64,000 bases of DNA from an uncultured Gemella sp. (GTDB lineage Bacteria > Bacillota > Bacilli > Staphylococcales > Gemellaceae), in the NCBI GenBank assembly GCA_938038035.1, contig CALHQV010000132.1, forward strand, positions 1 to 64,000, read 5' to 3'. Numbering within the stretch: position 1 is the stretch's first letter; each line of letters opens with the position of its first letter. Below the pieces are notes generated by a model. That model did no database searches and was not told the origin of the DNA. It saw only the letters and a list, made by a program, of their open reading frames with translations. A program made the position numbers and the translations under genes. Shown in pieces: positions 26,345 to 35,999 of the stretch.

Positions 26345-28531
26345 ATGTCTTATCTAGATAGAATAAATATAGATTTTGATAGAGATTTATTCATTCTTCC
26401 AGTAGATGAATATAAACGAGATATTGACCCAATTGGTCAGTATATCGAGCAACAAGCTCAATTCTTACACATCATGGAAGATATCTCTATAGAAGAAGCA
26501 GAAACATTTGTTAAGAAAACCATTGGTAAAGAAGGTAAATATCCTATTAGAAACCCAATGGTAACTTATGTTCGTAAAGATGAATATGGTGACCGAGTTA
26601 AAGACAGAACTAGTTTATTAACTTATATTAACTCTACTTTAAAAGAGAGTGAGATATTAACAGCTACATTTACGACATTTGTTAGTCAAGATAAAAAATT
26701 ATCTTATATTTCGGAATATGTAGACCACCAAATCCCTAAGCGTAAAAAATTAAAGAAACTCCAGTTTCAAAAGAAACAAGAAGGTGATAAAGTAGGTGAA
26801 GCATTTGCTAATAACGGACAGAACAATATTAAACGTTCTATTAACTCCATCTCTGGTGCCTCTTCTATCGTCTCTACGCCTATCTACATGGCCTCTATGC
26901 ACCCTATCCTTACTTCTACTTGTCGGATGACTTCAGGCTATGCTAACGCTAACAATGAGAAGCTATTGGGTGGTAATCGCCATTACCATAATCCAGACAT
27001 TACCATTAATAACCTTTGTGTACTAACTTATCGAATTAATGAAGATAAGATTGAGAAGTTTCTTAATGATAATAACCTTTATGTCCCAACAGCTGAAGAG
27101 TTATTTGAAGACGTATTAAACTCTACACGTCTATATTGGAGATGGTCTGAAAAAGAACAAATTATCTTAGAATTCTTAAAGAAATGTAATCGAGAACAAA
27201 GAGCTTCTATTGCATTTACTTACGACATGTATTTAATGCGTAAATATAATCCAGAATTCATGAAAAAGTTTATTATTCGTTTAGCGACCAATAAAGTACC
27301 TGATTCTGACATGACTATTGCTGATGCTAAAACCATCTTTAGTAAAGCAAAAGAATCTATTCGTAATATTGGTATCCAGATTAATGCTGATTTAGTAAAA
27401 GGTTTGAAAGAAGACCAATACGTAGATACAGATACTATTTTAAAAATCAGTAGCTGTATTGTTAATATCTACCAAACTTTTGAATTATACAGTGATTATA
27501 TTACGACATTCTTAAGAAGTAACCATATCCCACCATCTCTTGCTATGTTCCCAAATAGCTTAAGGAAAGTAGTATTGATGTCAGATACAGACTCCTCTAT
27601 GTTTACCACACAAGGTTGGACAAACTGGATTGTAGATGAAACCAATGACGAAACCTTACGTTTCCCTGTATTTGCAAATATCGTAGGTTTAGTAGATGCT
27701 ACTTTAAAACACCATTTGGCTATTATGTCTTTTAACTTAGGTGTCTCTAAGAAGAAATGGTCTTTAATCTCCATGAAGAATGAGTTTAGTTTTGATACAT
27801 TCGCTTCCATGGGTAAAACCAAACACTATATTGCTTCGATTAACTATCAAGAAGGCAACGTATATAGTAAGATTTCTATTGAGAAGAAAGGTGTTCACTT
27901 AAAGAACTCTAACTCACCTCAAGAAATTATTAACCATGCTGAAGATATTATGCTTCGTCTTTATAGTATTAAAGAGAGAGCAGAGAGAAAGCTAGACAAT
28001 TATTCTGTTAAATTAACCACCATTCTTAAAGAAATTGCTGATGAAGAAAGAAAGATTTTCAGAATCGTAGACCAAGGTGATGTAGAATATTATCGGTCTA
28101 AACAGATTAAAGATGAGGAAGCATATAAGAATGATGGTGAGAATTCACCTTATGCTCACTATACCTTCTGGAATGAAACATTTGGTCATTATTACGGTTT
28201 TACAGCACCTCCACCTTATAGTGCATTTGATGTAAAACTAAGTATTAACAATAAGACTAAAATGAAAGAGTTCTTAGACTCATTTGAAAATCAAGAATTA
28301 GCAGATAAGATTAGGAAGAATATGGAAAGACGTGGTAAAGATGTATTAGGTACCATCAATATCCCGTATGAAGTATTTGTTGGTAAATCTATTCCAAAAG
28401 AGATTATCCCTTATGTAGCTAAGCGAGAATTGGTAGCAAATATTTGTAGCCCTTACTATATCGCATTAGAAGCAGTAGGTATGTTCTTCTTGGATAAGAA
28501 TGTAACTAAACTAATCTCTGATTATTACTAA
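26345..28531 (+). CDS. Family B DNA polymerase, C-terminal half (motifs B and C)
   Basis: This 728-residue protein carries the second half of a family B DNA polymerase. Motif B (Kx3NSxYG type) appears as KRSINSISG at residues 163-171, and motif C as SDTDSSMF at 413-420, with catalytic Asp414 and Asp416. The region beyond 420 would form the rest of the palm and the thumb. No exonuclease motifs and no motif A are present; these are on the separate gene at 52695-54494 on the other strand. Upstream of motif B, 160 residues would contribute to the fingers. The two products must associate to make an active replicase. Start follows ACAGGAGTTCTAACT. Confidence 0.85.
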   Translation: MSYLDRINIDFDRDLFILPVDEYKRDIDPIGQYIEQQAQFLHIMEDISIEEAETFVKKTIGKEGKYPIRNPMVTYVRKDEYGDRVKDRTSLLTYINSTLKESEILTATFTTFVSQDKKLSYISEYVDHQIPKRKKLKKLQFQKKQEGDKVGEAFANNGQNNIKRSINSISGASSIVSTPIYMASMHPILTSTCRMTSGYANANNEKLLGGNRHYHNPDITINNLCVLTYRINEDKIEKFLNDNNLYVPTAEELFEDVLNSTRLYWRWSEKEQIILEFLKKCNREQRASIAFTYDMYLMRKYNPEFMKKFIIRLATNKVPDSDMTIADAKTIFSKAKESIRNIGIQINADLVKGLKEDQYVDTDTILKISSCIVNIYQTFELYSDYITTFLRSNHIPPSLAMFPNSLRKVVLMSDTDSSMFTTQGWTNWIVDETNDETLRFPVFANIVGLVDATLKHHLAIMSFNLGVSKKKWSLISMKNEFSFDTFASMGKTKHYIASINYQEGNVYSKISIEKKGVHLKNSNSPQEIINHAEDIMLRLYSIKERAERKLDNYSVKLTTILKEIADEERKIFRIVDQGDVEYYRSKQIKDEEAYKNDGENSPYAHYTFWNETFGHYYGFTAPPPYSAFDVKLSINNKTKMKEFLDSFENQELADKIRKNMERRGKDVLGTINIPYEVFVGKSIPKEIIPYVAKRELVANICSPYYIALEAVGMFFLDKNVTKLISDYY

Positions 28532-28543
28532 TAGGAAATCAAA

Positions 28544-28937
28544 ATGAATAGTATATTCTGGGGTGTATACCTAGCAGATCTATGTAGTAAATAGAATACG
28601 TGAAGTATTTGGTGGTATTACTGTAGCTATTGCTATAGCATTTGCTGTTAAGGTATTATACTTTATTTACATCGATAAAAACGGATATGTTAAAGAAAAC
28701 GAATATCTTAATAAAGAAGAAATCAATGAGTTTTGGAAAAACCTAAATAAGAAATTTTGGGGTGTATTAGGTGGATTTGTAGTATTCACTATTCTTCTCA
28801 ATATCGTTATTCCAAATAAAGAAACCATGTACGCTATGGTTGCTTCAGAAGCTGTAGGACACGCTATTGATTCTGATATAGTGAATAAAGCCATTCATTC
28901 AATCGATAAAGATTATAAACTTAAAGAAAGTAAGTAA
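28544..28937 (+). pseudogene. Frameshifted membrane protein gene
   Basis: A normal start (AGGAAATCAAA then ATG at 28544) gives MNSIFWGVYLAD and stops at TAG 28592. The +1 frame, open from 28575, continues QIYVVNRIREVFGG and runs to TAA at 28937, with a hydrophobic helix (about 28605-28670), a charged middle and a second hydrophobic helix (about 28770-28815). There is no start codon early in the second frame, so the two parts look like one protein of about 130 residues disrupted by a single indel between about 28575 and 28592. This may be a real inactivation, a +1 programmed shift, or a sequencing error. No slippery stop-codon context is obvious. Confidence 0.65.
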
Positions 28938-28943
28938 ATATAT

Positions 28944-28973
28944 CTCTACTCTACCTTAATAGGTAGAGTAGAG
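28944..28973. terminator. Bidirectional hairpin terminator
   Basis: A perfect 12-bp stem (28944-28955 with 28962-28973) lies between the frameshifted gene and the convergent 364-residue gene. Confidence 0.85.
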
Positions 28974-28996
28974 TATACTTATCTATATCTTATTTT

Positions 28997-30091
28997 TTAT
29001 AGTTTAAATAACCATTCAATTTCTTCAACATATAAATCATGTAAATCAGAAATCCTACTATCCTTAAATACACGTCCTCCATTAAGAGAAATCAATTCCT
29101 GTCTTAAGCGTGTTAAATAACCGCTATTGACATTCTTATCAGGAATAGCAGGTGTTAATAGACAATGCTTTAAGAATCTAGTCATAGCCAATACATATAT
29201 CCATTTATTTTGTCTGGTTAACAATATCTTAGGTGTATCCATAAACTCTAATGCTCTTATGTCACCTACACCATGAATATTAGCAGCTATCTTCTCAATA
29301 GGATAATTACCCTTTCTAGCCATCATCCAAATATCTTCAATATCTTTATCTAACTCTTTACTATTATTGTTTATGTAAAAAGAAGTACCAGCATAATCAA
29401 TAGTCTTAGCCATAGAGTCATCAGTCAATAAGATATTCTTATTGATAATTACTTGGTTAATGTGGCTAGGTAACATATTAGGTAAAACACACATTCCTAA
29501 GAAATATCCTGTATTAGGTAATTTATGGTCAGGATTAACCAACTTTATTTCTCTATGGTGTCTTAACCACGCAGCATACTGTAAATGCAATAAATTGATG
29601 TCAATTTGAATAATAGCAAATCCAGGTCTATCTACATAGTTCTTACTGGTCATTAGGTTATAACTAATGTGGTTTTGGTCATGACGTAAAACAGTAACAG
29701 GCACTAAGTCTTGCCAGTTTTCTTTTACATATTCCCAATCCCAATAGTTATCTACTTGTGTAATGATTTCTGTAGTAGTGGGACCGTAGAAGTTACCATA
29801 GTGTAATTTACCAATACTTCGGTCTGAAGATAAACCTAATGCATTTGCATGATACCATGCCTTATCGTTATTATAAACATAGGCAGATACGAATTTATCT
29901 GGTATGTTTTTAGGCATGGCAAATGATTCAATAATACGGTGAAGAATATGGTAACCACCTACGTAATAATAGTTATTACGATACCAGTTAATGGCTTTAG
30001 CTAGTCGGTTATCAATAACTCGATTAGCGAATTTTAGGTGCCACACATCTTCTTTACGAAACCGTGTAGGAAATCCGACTAGATTAAACAT
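28997..30091 (-). CDS. Unknown, probable virion or assembly protein (364 aa)
   Basis: A 364-residue protein rich in Trp, Tyr, His and Asn, with no signal peptide and no recognised motif. It is transcribed away from the capsid gene. In phiKZ a gene of unknown function (gp119, from memory) lies between DNA polymerase and capsid; this may correspond, but the strand and similarity are unchecked. Its start at 30091 has a weak ribosome site (AAGACT) on the minus strand. Confidence 0.45.
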   Translation of the reverse strand: MFNLVGFPTRFRKEDVWHLKFANRVIDNRLAKAINWYRNNYYYVGGYHILHRIIESFAMPKNIPDKFVSAYVYNNDKAWYHANALGLSSDRSIGKLHYGNFYGPTTTEIITQVDNYWDWEYVKENWQDLVPVTVLRHDQNHISYNLMTSKNYVDRPGFAIIQIDINLLHLQYAAWLRHHREIKLVNPDHKLPNTGYFLGMCVLPNMLPSHINQVIINKNILLTDDSMAKTIDYAGTSFYINNNSKELDKDIEDIWMMARKGNYPIEKIAANIHGVGDIRALEFMDTPKILLTRQNKWIYVLAMTRFLKHCLLTPAIPDKNVNSGYLTRLRQELISLNGGRVFKDSRISDLHDLYVEEIEWLFKL

Positions 30092-30422
30092 ATTTATAGT
30101 CTTTCTTATTTAAATAGGTAATAGAATAAAAGTATCATCATAACATTTTATTATTTATTATACTGAGATAAAACTTGTATATACCTATATATGAATATGT
30201 ACGAATTAGATACTCATGAGAGTATCGACCCTAAGAGATATAATATCTATTTTATTAGATACATGAAAAAACATTAATTTTTAATGTATTTAAAAAAATT
30301 ATGGTAATATATCATTAAAGTGTAGTAGGTAGTATTGATGTCAATATTACATATTACAAACAAGGCTAATACAGCCGTGTTTAATTAAGCTTAATTTAAC
30401 ATTCTTTGAAAAGGAAATCAAA
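30092..30422 (+). promoter_or_regulatory. Long promoter/leader region of the capsid gene
   Basis: 331 nt without a gene. It contains a perfect 7-bp hairpin GATACTC/GAGTATC (30209-30215 with 30220-30226), a second hairpin around ACATTAA/TTAATGT (about 30272-30286) and a third around 30332-30350 (TATTGA/TCAATA). A TATACTG box lies near 30159. The ribosome site AAAAGGAAATCAAA precedes the capsid ATG. The length and structure suggest a strong, regulated late promoter and a structured 5' UTR. Confidence 0.45.
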
Positions 30423-32399
30423 ATGGCAATTAATGACAAACGCCAACCACAACAACCTTCCGTTAATAGCATGGAAGACATCGGCAAAATCGCTGGTAAC
30501 AGCAACTCTGGTAACACTACCAACACACAAAGCCAACCTAAACGCACTGGTTTCACCTTTGCTTCTCAAGAGGGCTTGTTCGGTTCTACCTTCACCGTCG
30601 TAAACGATGGCTTGATGAAGATGGTTGAACAAATGAAAACCATCATCAAAGAGAGCACCCAATCTAACCGACTGGAACTGGGTTTCTACCCACTCGACCG
30701 AAACAACCATGACCTTGGTATGGACATCCTCTTGGTTACTACCCGTGACACAGAACTGAAAGGCCCTCATGGCGTTTATGCACTGGTAATCTGTACATCA
30801 GATTCTACTCTGACTACTGAAACCACTCAAAATGCACCAGGCCAACGTGCGTACACAATCAATACATTCCCATCTCAAATCTTCGAAGCTGACAACATTG
30901 TACAATTCTTGTTGCAAGCTGCTCGTGATTGCTTGGGTACTAATGATGTTGTATTCGCAGGCGGTTGCCCAATCTTTACTGACTTCGTAAACTTCGAAGA
31001 CAAGAAAGAAATTCAACCAGCTCTTCTGAATGCAATTAACGCATGTACCCTGAAAGCATTCGCTGCATTTAACGAAGCACAAGGTAAGCTTGAGGATATT
31101 AACTTGTTGGAATACGACAACAAGAAAGAAACCCTCGAAGTAGAACGCAAGCTGCTTGGTGGTGTGATTAAAGACTTCCACGGTAACCCAGTTCGTGCTG
31201 ACTGGCAACATGTTGTAAATTCTCGTCAAGTACAACAAAACAATGTAGGTTTTGTTGGTGGCTCTGTAGCTAAAGAAGTATTCTCTATCTGTGGTTACAC
31301 TGATGTAGTAATGGTAAACCCAGCCAACACTACCCATGTTGACTCACCATGGGCACGTAAGAAATTGGCTCAATCTACTGACGAGCAAATCTTCTTGCCA
31401 GTAAATGTATTTACCAGCTTGATGCCAACTCGCGCACAATCTTTGGGTAATATCATCTACGCATTGGGTGTAGGTATTGGCGCTACATTTGCAGACTACT
31501 GGTACATCTACGAAGCATTGAACCCACTGAAACATCCTAACGATTGGCAGCATTCAATCGCAGGTTTGGGTTACGAAGCCTCTGAAATGTTCCGTCTGCC
31601 TGAGTTCGCCCCATTCCCAACTCCAGCCACTGACCCAAATGTATCTGAAAATGATTACTTGGACATCATTGGTCGTTACTTCTTGGATTCTACATCATTT
31701 GCAATCGATGTAGGTTTGGGTACTCCTACTGAATGGATGATGGCTGACTTTGTAAACGCAGCGTTTGAAGAAGACCATGTTGCAGTACAACCTGATTCTG
31801 AAAATGCTAAAATCTTGGCTGTAACTAACCACTTGTTCGGCGGTCGCTTTAAAGAAGTTTACTCTTCTTTGGGTGGTACTGGTCGTGTGGTGTTTACTCT
31901 GCCAAATCGTCGTTACCTGGTAGGTCAATACCACAATGCACAAACTAACGAATTGCGTTCTCTGCAAGACGTTGACCGTTTGTTCTTGGACAATAACGTT
32001 AACGGCATTAAAGAAAACCTGGAATTCACTCGTGCATTGGTAGGTGCTCAATCTGACGTGCGACTGGAAGTACAACAAGGCATTGGTATTCAACAAGAAA
32101 TCGTAGGTACTCTGTTGCCACACGCCCGTATCGTAGGTTACGGTGTACGTTTGGAAATTGAAAACATCTACGCTCGCGCTGTACATCAATGTATGTTGGA
32201 AGTAGGTCCACGTCTGATTAACCGCAACGCTGTGGCTAACTTCGGTCAAACCATGTTTGCAAACTACATTGGCGCAGCAATGATTGAATCTTTGGGTCGT
32301 TCTATCCTGTCTAACCAAACTTCAAGCAACACACAACGTAGCTCTCTGTTTGGTGCACGCTGGAGTAATGTCGTAAACGCTAGTGGTAACAACTACTAA
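30423..32399 (+). CDS. Probable major capsid protein
   Basis: A 658-residue protein with the strongest codon bias in the window (frequent CTG, CGT, AAC, GGT), as expected for the most abundant virion protein. The N-terminal 45 residues are Gln/Asn/Ser-rich and disordered, possibly removed by the prohead protease. The rest is globular. It lies downstream of a DNA polymerase gene and upstream of an RNA polymerase subunit, the order I recall for phiKZ gp118-gp120-gp123, where gp120 is the capsid protein. I see no sequence motif proving an HK97 fold. It has its own long leader and a terminator. Confidence 0.65.
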   Translation: MAINDKRQPQQPSVNSMEDIGKIAGNSNSGNTTNTQSQPKRTGFTFASQEGLFGSTFTVVNDGLMKMVEQMKTIIKESTQSNRLELGFYPLDRNNHDLGMDILLVTTRDTELKGPHGVYALVICTSDSTLTTETTQNAPGQRAYTINTFPSQIFEADNIVQFLLQAARDCLGTNDVVFAGGCPIFTDFVNFEDKKEIQPALLNAINACTLKAFAAFNEAQGKLEDINLLEYDNKKETLEVERKLLGGVIKDFHGNPVRADWQHVVNSRQVQQNNVGFVGGSVAKEVFSICGYTDVVMVNPANTTHVDSPWARKKLAQSTDEQIFLPVNVFTSLMPTRAQSLGNIIYALGVGIGATFADYWYIYEALNPLKHPNDWQHSIAGLGYEASEMFRLPEFAPFPTPATDPNVSENDYLDIIGRYFLDSTSFAIDVGLGTPTEWMMADFVNAAFEEDHVAVQPDSENAKILAVTNHLFGGRFKEVYSSLGGTGRVVFTLPNRRYLVGQYHNAQTNELRSLQDVDRLFLDNNVNGIKENLEFTRALVGAQSDVRLEVQQGIGIQQEIVGTLLPHARIVGYGVRLEIENIYARAVHQCMLEVGPRLINRNAVANFGQTMFANYIGAAMIESLGRSILSNQTSSNTQRSSLFGARWSNVVNASGNNY

Positions 32400-32421
32400 T
32401 TACCTTCTGAAATAGAAGTAA

Positions 32422-32455
32422 ATACTGCCGAGGGGATAAAACCCTTCGGTAGTAT
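32422..32455 (+). terminator. Hairpin terminator of the capsid gene
   Basis: A 14-nt arm starting ATACTGCCGAGGGG at 32422 pairs, with two G-U pairs, with the segment ending at 32455. It is followed by TTTTATTTTTATTTT, a classical intrinsic terminator. Confidence 0.85.
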
Positions 32456-32554
32456 TTTATTTTTATTTTGTATAATTTTTCAAGATTCGATATATTTGAG
32501 TAGTTTATACTGCTTTTATATAAGGAAACTAGGAATTTAAAGAGAGGTAATTCA

Positions 32555-34090
32555 ATGGGTGTACATTTAAAATACATTAGTTCAGATGAGCTATTTAATA
32601 GAACCCATCACACCAAAATCGTAATCAATGAATTATCTAATCGTACTATCCGAGATAAAGCGATTGTAAATAGTTTATTGATGTTGGAGGTAGGTGAAGC
32701 ATTTGACAATATCCCTAGTTGTCAGTGTGGTGCACTTTCAATGAACATCTACAAAGGTGTACGATGTAGTAAATGTGATTCGGTCGCAGAAGAGGTTGTA
32801 TCTACCGACTTAGATAATAAAATGTGGGTACGTGCGCCAATTGGTGTTCCTGCATTGATGAATCCAATGTTGTGGTTTCAATTACAAACATATTTGGAAC
32901 GTTCGACCTATAAGTTTAATTTATTGCAATGGTTAACTGACCCTACGTATAAACCAAAGGTAACAAAGTTCACCAAATCTATTTCGATGATGTTACAAAG
33001 ACTAGATGAATTAGGTTTAAATGTTCGAGATTATCAGCACTTTTACGATAACTTCGATACTTATATTCATTTACTTTTAACAGAAAAAGAATTTAGACGC
33101 AGTTCCGATACGACTTCAGTATCTGGTGAAGCATTACTAAAACTTTTCAAAGAAAATCGAGATATTGTTTGGCAGCAATATATTCAAATCCCAAATAAAG
33201 CTGTTACCATTATTGAAAACTCAAATGGTAAAAAGTGGATTGACCCAAGTACACCAAAACTATTGCGAGCTATTCGTTTAATGGTAGGTATTGACAATGA
33301 GGATAATGTCCGTGGTGGTATTTCTACTAAAACCAAATTAGCCAGAGCTTCTAAGTTCTTGAGCTATTTTAGTGAATATCAATCTATGGAAATTAACCCT
33401 AAGTTCTTGGGTTCTAAACCAGGTGAAATCCGTAAACACGTTATTGCTACACGTTCTAACTTTACAGGTCGTTTTGTAGTAACTGCCATCAATGGCCCAC
33501 ACCATTATTCAGAAGTGCGTTTACCATGGATTGGGTTTATGGGTATGTTTGCTCCACAAATTCGTGCCAAACTATACCACAAGTATGGTTTATCTTCAGC
33601 TAGAGTAAATGAAATCATGACTAAGTATCAAAAGGTTTATCACCCTAAGATACATGAAATCATGTTAGAGTTGATTAGTGAATCTACAGACTCCGAAGGT
33701 AATGTAGGTATTACTATTATCATTAACCGTAACCCATCGTTGAAACATGGTTCGATTGTACGATTACGTATTCCTCCAGTAGTAGGTGTTAAGACAGATG
33801 TGCGTGATATGTCTGCTTCAACCTCTGGTAAAATTGCAGCATGGTATAATGGTGACTTTGATGGTGACCAAGAAACTTTCTTAGCTGTACTGGATAAACG
33901 TATGTCAAAAGCATTTGAACCATTTGACGCTAAGTATTCAGTAGGTGATTTAATCAATGTTTACGAAGCAGACGGTGTGACTTCCATTTCTAAACAAACA
34001 GCAATGGCTTTAGCGAATACGTTATTGCTACACGATGAGCAACAACCAACCAAAGCACAAGCTGACTTTATGTCTAGATTTGTAGCATAA
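32555..34090 (+). CDS. RNA polymerase beta' subunit, N-terminal part with catalytic Asp triad
   Basis: A 511-residue fragment of a multi-subunit RNA polymerase beta' subunit. A zinc site has Cys56, Cys58, Cys71 and Cys74. The double-psi barrel region reads KPGEIRKHVIATRSNFTGR (residues 288-306), equivalent to the conserved RxxxxGKRVDxSGR area, then INRNPSLKHG at 390-399 (bacterial LNRAPTLH). The catalytic loop is YNGDFDGD at 431-438 with Asp434, Asp436 and Asp438 binding Mg2+. It ends soon after, so the rest of beta' is on a separate gene (46723-48813). It belongs to one of the two phiKZ-type RNA polymerases; adjacency of the other parts favours the non-virion enzyme. Start follows AGAGAGGTAATTC. 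Confidence 0.93.
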   Translation: MGVHLKYISSDELFNRTHHTKIVINELSNRTIRDKAIVNSLLMLEVGEAFDNIPSCQCGALSMNIYKGVRCSKCDSVAEEVVSTDLDNKMWVRAPIGVPALMNPMLWFQLQTYLERSTYKFNLLQWLTDPTYKPKVTKFTKSISMMLQRLDELGLNVRDYQHFYDNFDTYIHLLLTEKEFRRSSDTTSVSGEALLKLFKENRDIVWQQYIQIPNKAVTIIENSNGKKWIDPSTPKLLRAIRLMVGIDNEDNVRGGISTKTKLARASKFLSYFSEYQSMEINPKFLGSKPGEIRKHVIATRSNFTGRFVVTAINGPHHYSEVRLPWIGFMGMFAPQIRAKLYHKYGLSSARVNEIMTKYQKVYHPKIHEIMLELISESTDSEGNVGITIIINRNPSLKHGSIVRLRIPPVVGVKTDVRDMSASTSGKIAAWYNGDFDGDQETFLAVLDKRMSKAFEPFDAKYSVGDLINVYEADGVTSISKQTAMALANTLLLHDEQQPTKAQADFMSRFVA

Positions 34091-34104
34091 AGAAAGGAAT
34101 GAGT

Positions 34105-34731
34105 ATGGCTAGATTACACTTGGGTGGTAGAGATACAGCTCGTGTACATATGTACGGTACCATGAACATGGATACAGTCAATTTTATTCAAAATAGAATT
34201 GATAACATCACTAACCTATATGGTGAAGGGGCAGCGTGGTTTCAAGATAAACTACAGCAAAGATTTAACGACAGTGCTATTCGTTCTATCAATATTGCTC
34301 AAAACAATATGCGTTATAGTGGTGGCGTATTCGACGATGGTATCCACCAAATGTTTAGCATTGATGACTTTAGGACAGCATCTCGTAATAACCAACGATA
34401 CGTTCTCTCTAATCCTTACTTCCAGAAAGAATATAGTAGTGGACGTATCGAAGGTTGGGGATTTGAAGAAGACAGATTCCCTAAACTCACAGGTGAAGAC
34501 AATCCATATTATCAACAAGTGGTGGATGGTATGGTTCAGTACGCTGATGAGAATTACGATGGTGAAGAACACGATGAGAAATTTGTCATTTATTCCAATG
34601 ACGCATTAGATGAACTTCCTGAACTCTTAATGAATCAGAAAGTTATGGTGCGTAATAACTGGAATAGATTCTATGGCATGATTTCAGAGGGTGAAGAAGA
34701 TCCATCTAGTTTACATGGTGCATACCTTTAA
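34105..34731 (+). CDS. Unknown protein (208 aa)
   Basis: A 208-residue acidic protein without recognised motif. It follows the RNA polymerase gene by 14 nt. An ATG at 34099 is also in frame, but AAAGG then lies directly against it; the ATG at 34105 (MARLHLGG) is better spaced. It could be an accessory protein of transcription, a guess from position only. A hairpin follows its stop. Confidence 0.45.
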   Translation: MARLHLGGRDTARVHMYGTMNMDTVNFIQNRIDNITNLYGEGAAWFQDKLQQRFNDSAIRSINIAQNNMRYSGGVFDDGIHQMFSIDDFRTASRNNQRYVLSNPYFQKEYSSGRIEGWGFEEDRFPKLTGEDNPYYQQVVDGMVQYADENYDGEEHDEKFVIYSNDALDELPELLMNQKVMVRNNWNRFYGMISEGEEDPSSLHGAYL

Positions 34732-34744
34732 TATCTGATACAGA

Positions 34745-34772
34745 CTACTACCACTAGTAATAGTGGTAGTAG
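34745..34772 (+). terminator. Hairpin terminator
   Basis: A perfect 12-bp stem (34745-34756 with 34761-34772), a 4-nt loop and a T-rich downstream region. Confidence 0.85.
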
Positions 34773-34805
34773 CCTTCCTATAACTTTTATTTTTTAGGGT
34801 AAATC

Positions 34806-35294
34806 ATGAAACCTAGAAGCAATAATCCAAAAATAAAACTGGTTCCTACTTTGGATAAAGAAGGATGGTTACAATATGGTGAAAAGAATAAACTAGATCG
34901 ATTACTGGCTTATTTTTTTACATCTGAAGCGTCTCAATCTACATTATACTATGGTAGCATACCCACCTATCAATCTATTGCAGCTAATAATATAGAAGAC
35001 ATTTCTACTCTTAGGGAACAACTAGAAACAAGTGTTACTGAATACTTAAGAAAGTATTTAGAGAGTGTGAATGTTGAAGTCTATGTTACTACAGTAGATG
35101 GTGTAATTAAAGATATCCACGAATTAGAAGCAGAAAATGCAGTGGGTATTAAAATGAATGTCCAATATTACGATAACGATAAATTCGTTGTTTTTGAGAA
35201 GAATGTAATCTATAAAGAAGGTATCTTCAATTATGTATTGGATAAATTCAACACAGGTTTTTCTATCTCGGAAGATTACCGTGATCCACGTTAA
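34806..35294 (+). CDS. Unknown protein (162 aa)
   Basis: A 162-residue alpha/beta protein. Residues 75-140 (VNVEVYVTTVDGVIKDIHEL, then VGIKMNVQYYDNDKFVVFEKN) look like an antiparallel sheet domain of the kind seen in baseplate gp25/W-like proteins, but I cannot confirm it. The start is preceded by AGGGTAAATC. It is followed 22 nt later by a 214-residue gene. Confidence 0.4.
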   Translation: MKPRSNNPKIKLVPTLDKEGWLQYGEKNKLDRLLAYFFTSEASQSTLYYGSIPTYQSIAANNIEDISTLREQLETSVTEYLRKYLESVNVEVYVTTVDGVIKDIHELEAENAVGIKMNVQYYDNDKFVVFEKNVIYKEGIFNYVLDKFNTGFSISEDYRDPR

Positions 35295-35316
35295 TTAGTA
35301 AAAAAAGGAAATTAAA

Positions 35317-35961
35317 ATGGCAGAATATAGCTTAGTAGAAACAGCTAATGAATTATCAGTCGTCCGTCCTGGCGAAGAGTTTAATGAACAAGCTATTATG
35401 GTAAACAGCGTTAAACCAGTAGTCGATGCATTAAACAATGAAGCAAAACTTAAAAACGAATCTCGTTCTATCATTAATGTTTTAGAATACATTGATAACT
35501 TCTTACCCATGCATTGTGGTTATGTCACTGACGAAGACCGATACACTATTGAAGATTGGTTAGATTTTGCCGGTGGTCCGTTTAATGAAGTAGACTTAGT
35601 AGATAAAGACGGAAACATTGTTGCTACTGTACCGTCTATGTATCCTAATAACAGTTATGTATTGTTAAACGAAGAAGTAGAAGAGATTGATGATAATACT
35701 ACTTCATTAGGTCGTAAGTTTGAAATCATTAATAATACAGGTGATAATTATCGAACTATCTCACGTAAATCTCGTACAGATTTATACGAAAGTATGTTAG
35801 AGAGATTTGATGGAAGTGTCATTGAAGCACATAAAGCAAAATGGAATGCATTCTTTGTGAAAATGGGCTTATTTAAACCTACAGGTGAAACCAACGAGAA
35901 ACAAACTAATAGTGAAGATGATGTGGTAAATGGTGAATCTAATCCATTTATTTCTTACTAA
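35317..35961 (+). CDS. Unknown protein (214 aa)
   Basis: A 214-residue acidic protein, probably alpha/beta, with a polar and likely disordered C-terminus (about 190-214). The ATG follows AAAAAAGGAAATTAAA. No recognised family. Confidence 0.5.
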   Translation: MAEYSLVETANELSVVRPGEEFNEQAIMVNSVKPVVDALNNEAKLKNESRSIINVLEYIDNFLPMHCGYVTDEDRYTIEDWLDFAGGPFNEVDLVDKDGNIVATVPSMYPNNSYVLLNEEVEEIDDNTTSLGRKFEIINNTGDNYRTISRKSRTDLYESMLERFDGSVIEAHKAKWNAFFVKMGLFKPTGETNEKQTNSEDDVVNGESNPFISY

Positions 35962-35999
35962 AAACCATTTCTGAATATTAGTTTAAAAGGAAGTGTCCA

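Noticed and set aside
28544..28937. Programmed frameshift like that of prfB
   Set aside because: The usual signs (a slippery CTTTGA-type site or a Shine-Dalgarno just before the shift) are not visible between 28575 and 28592, so I list it as a broken gene while leaving the possibility open.
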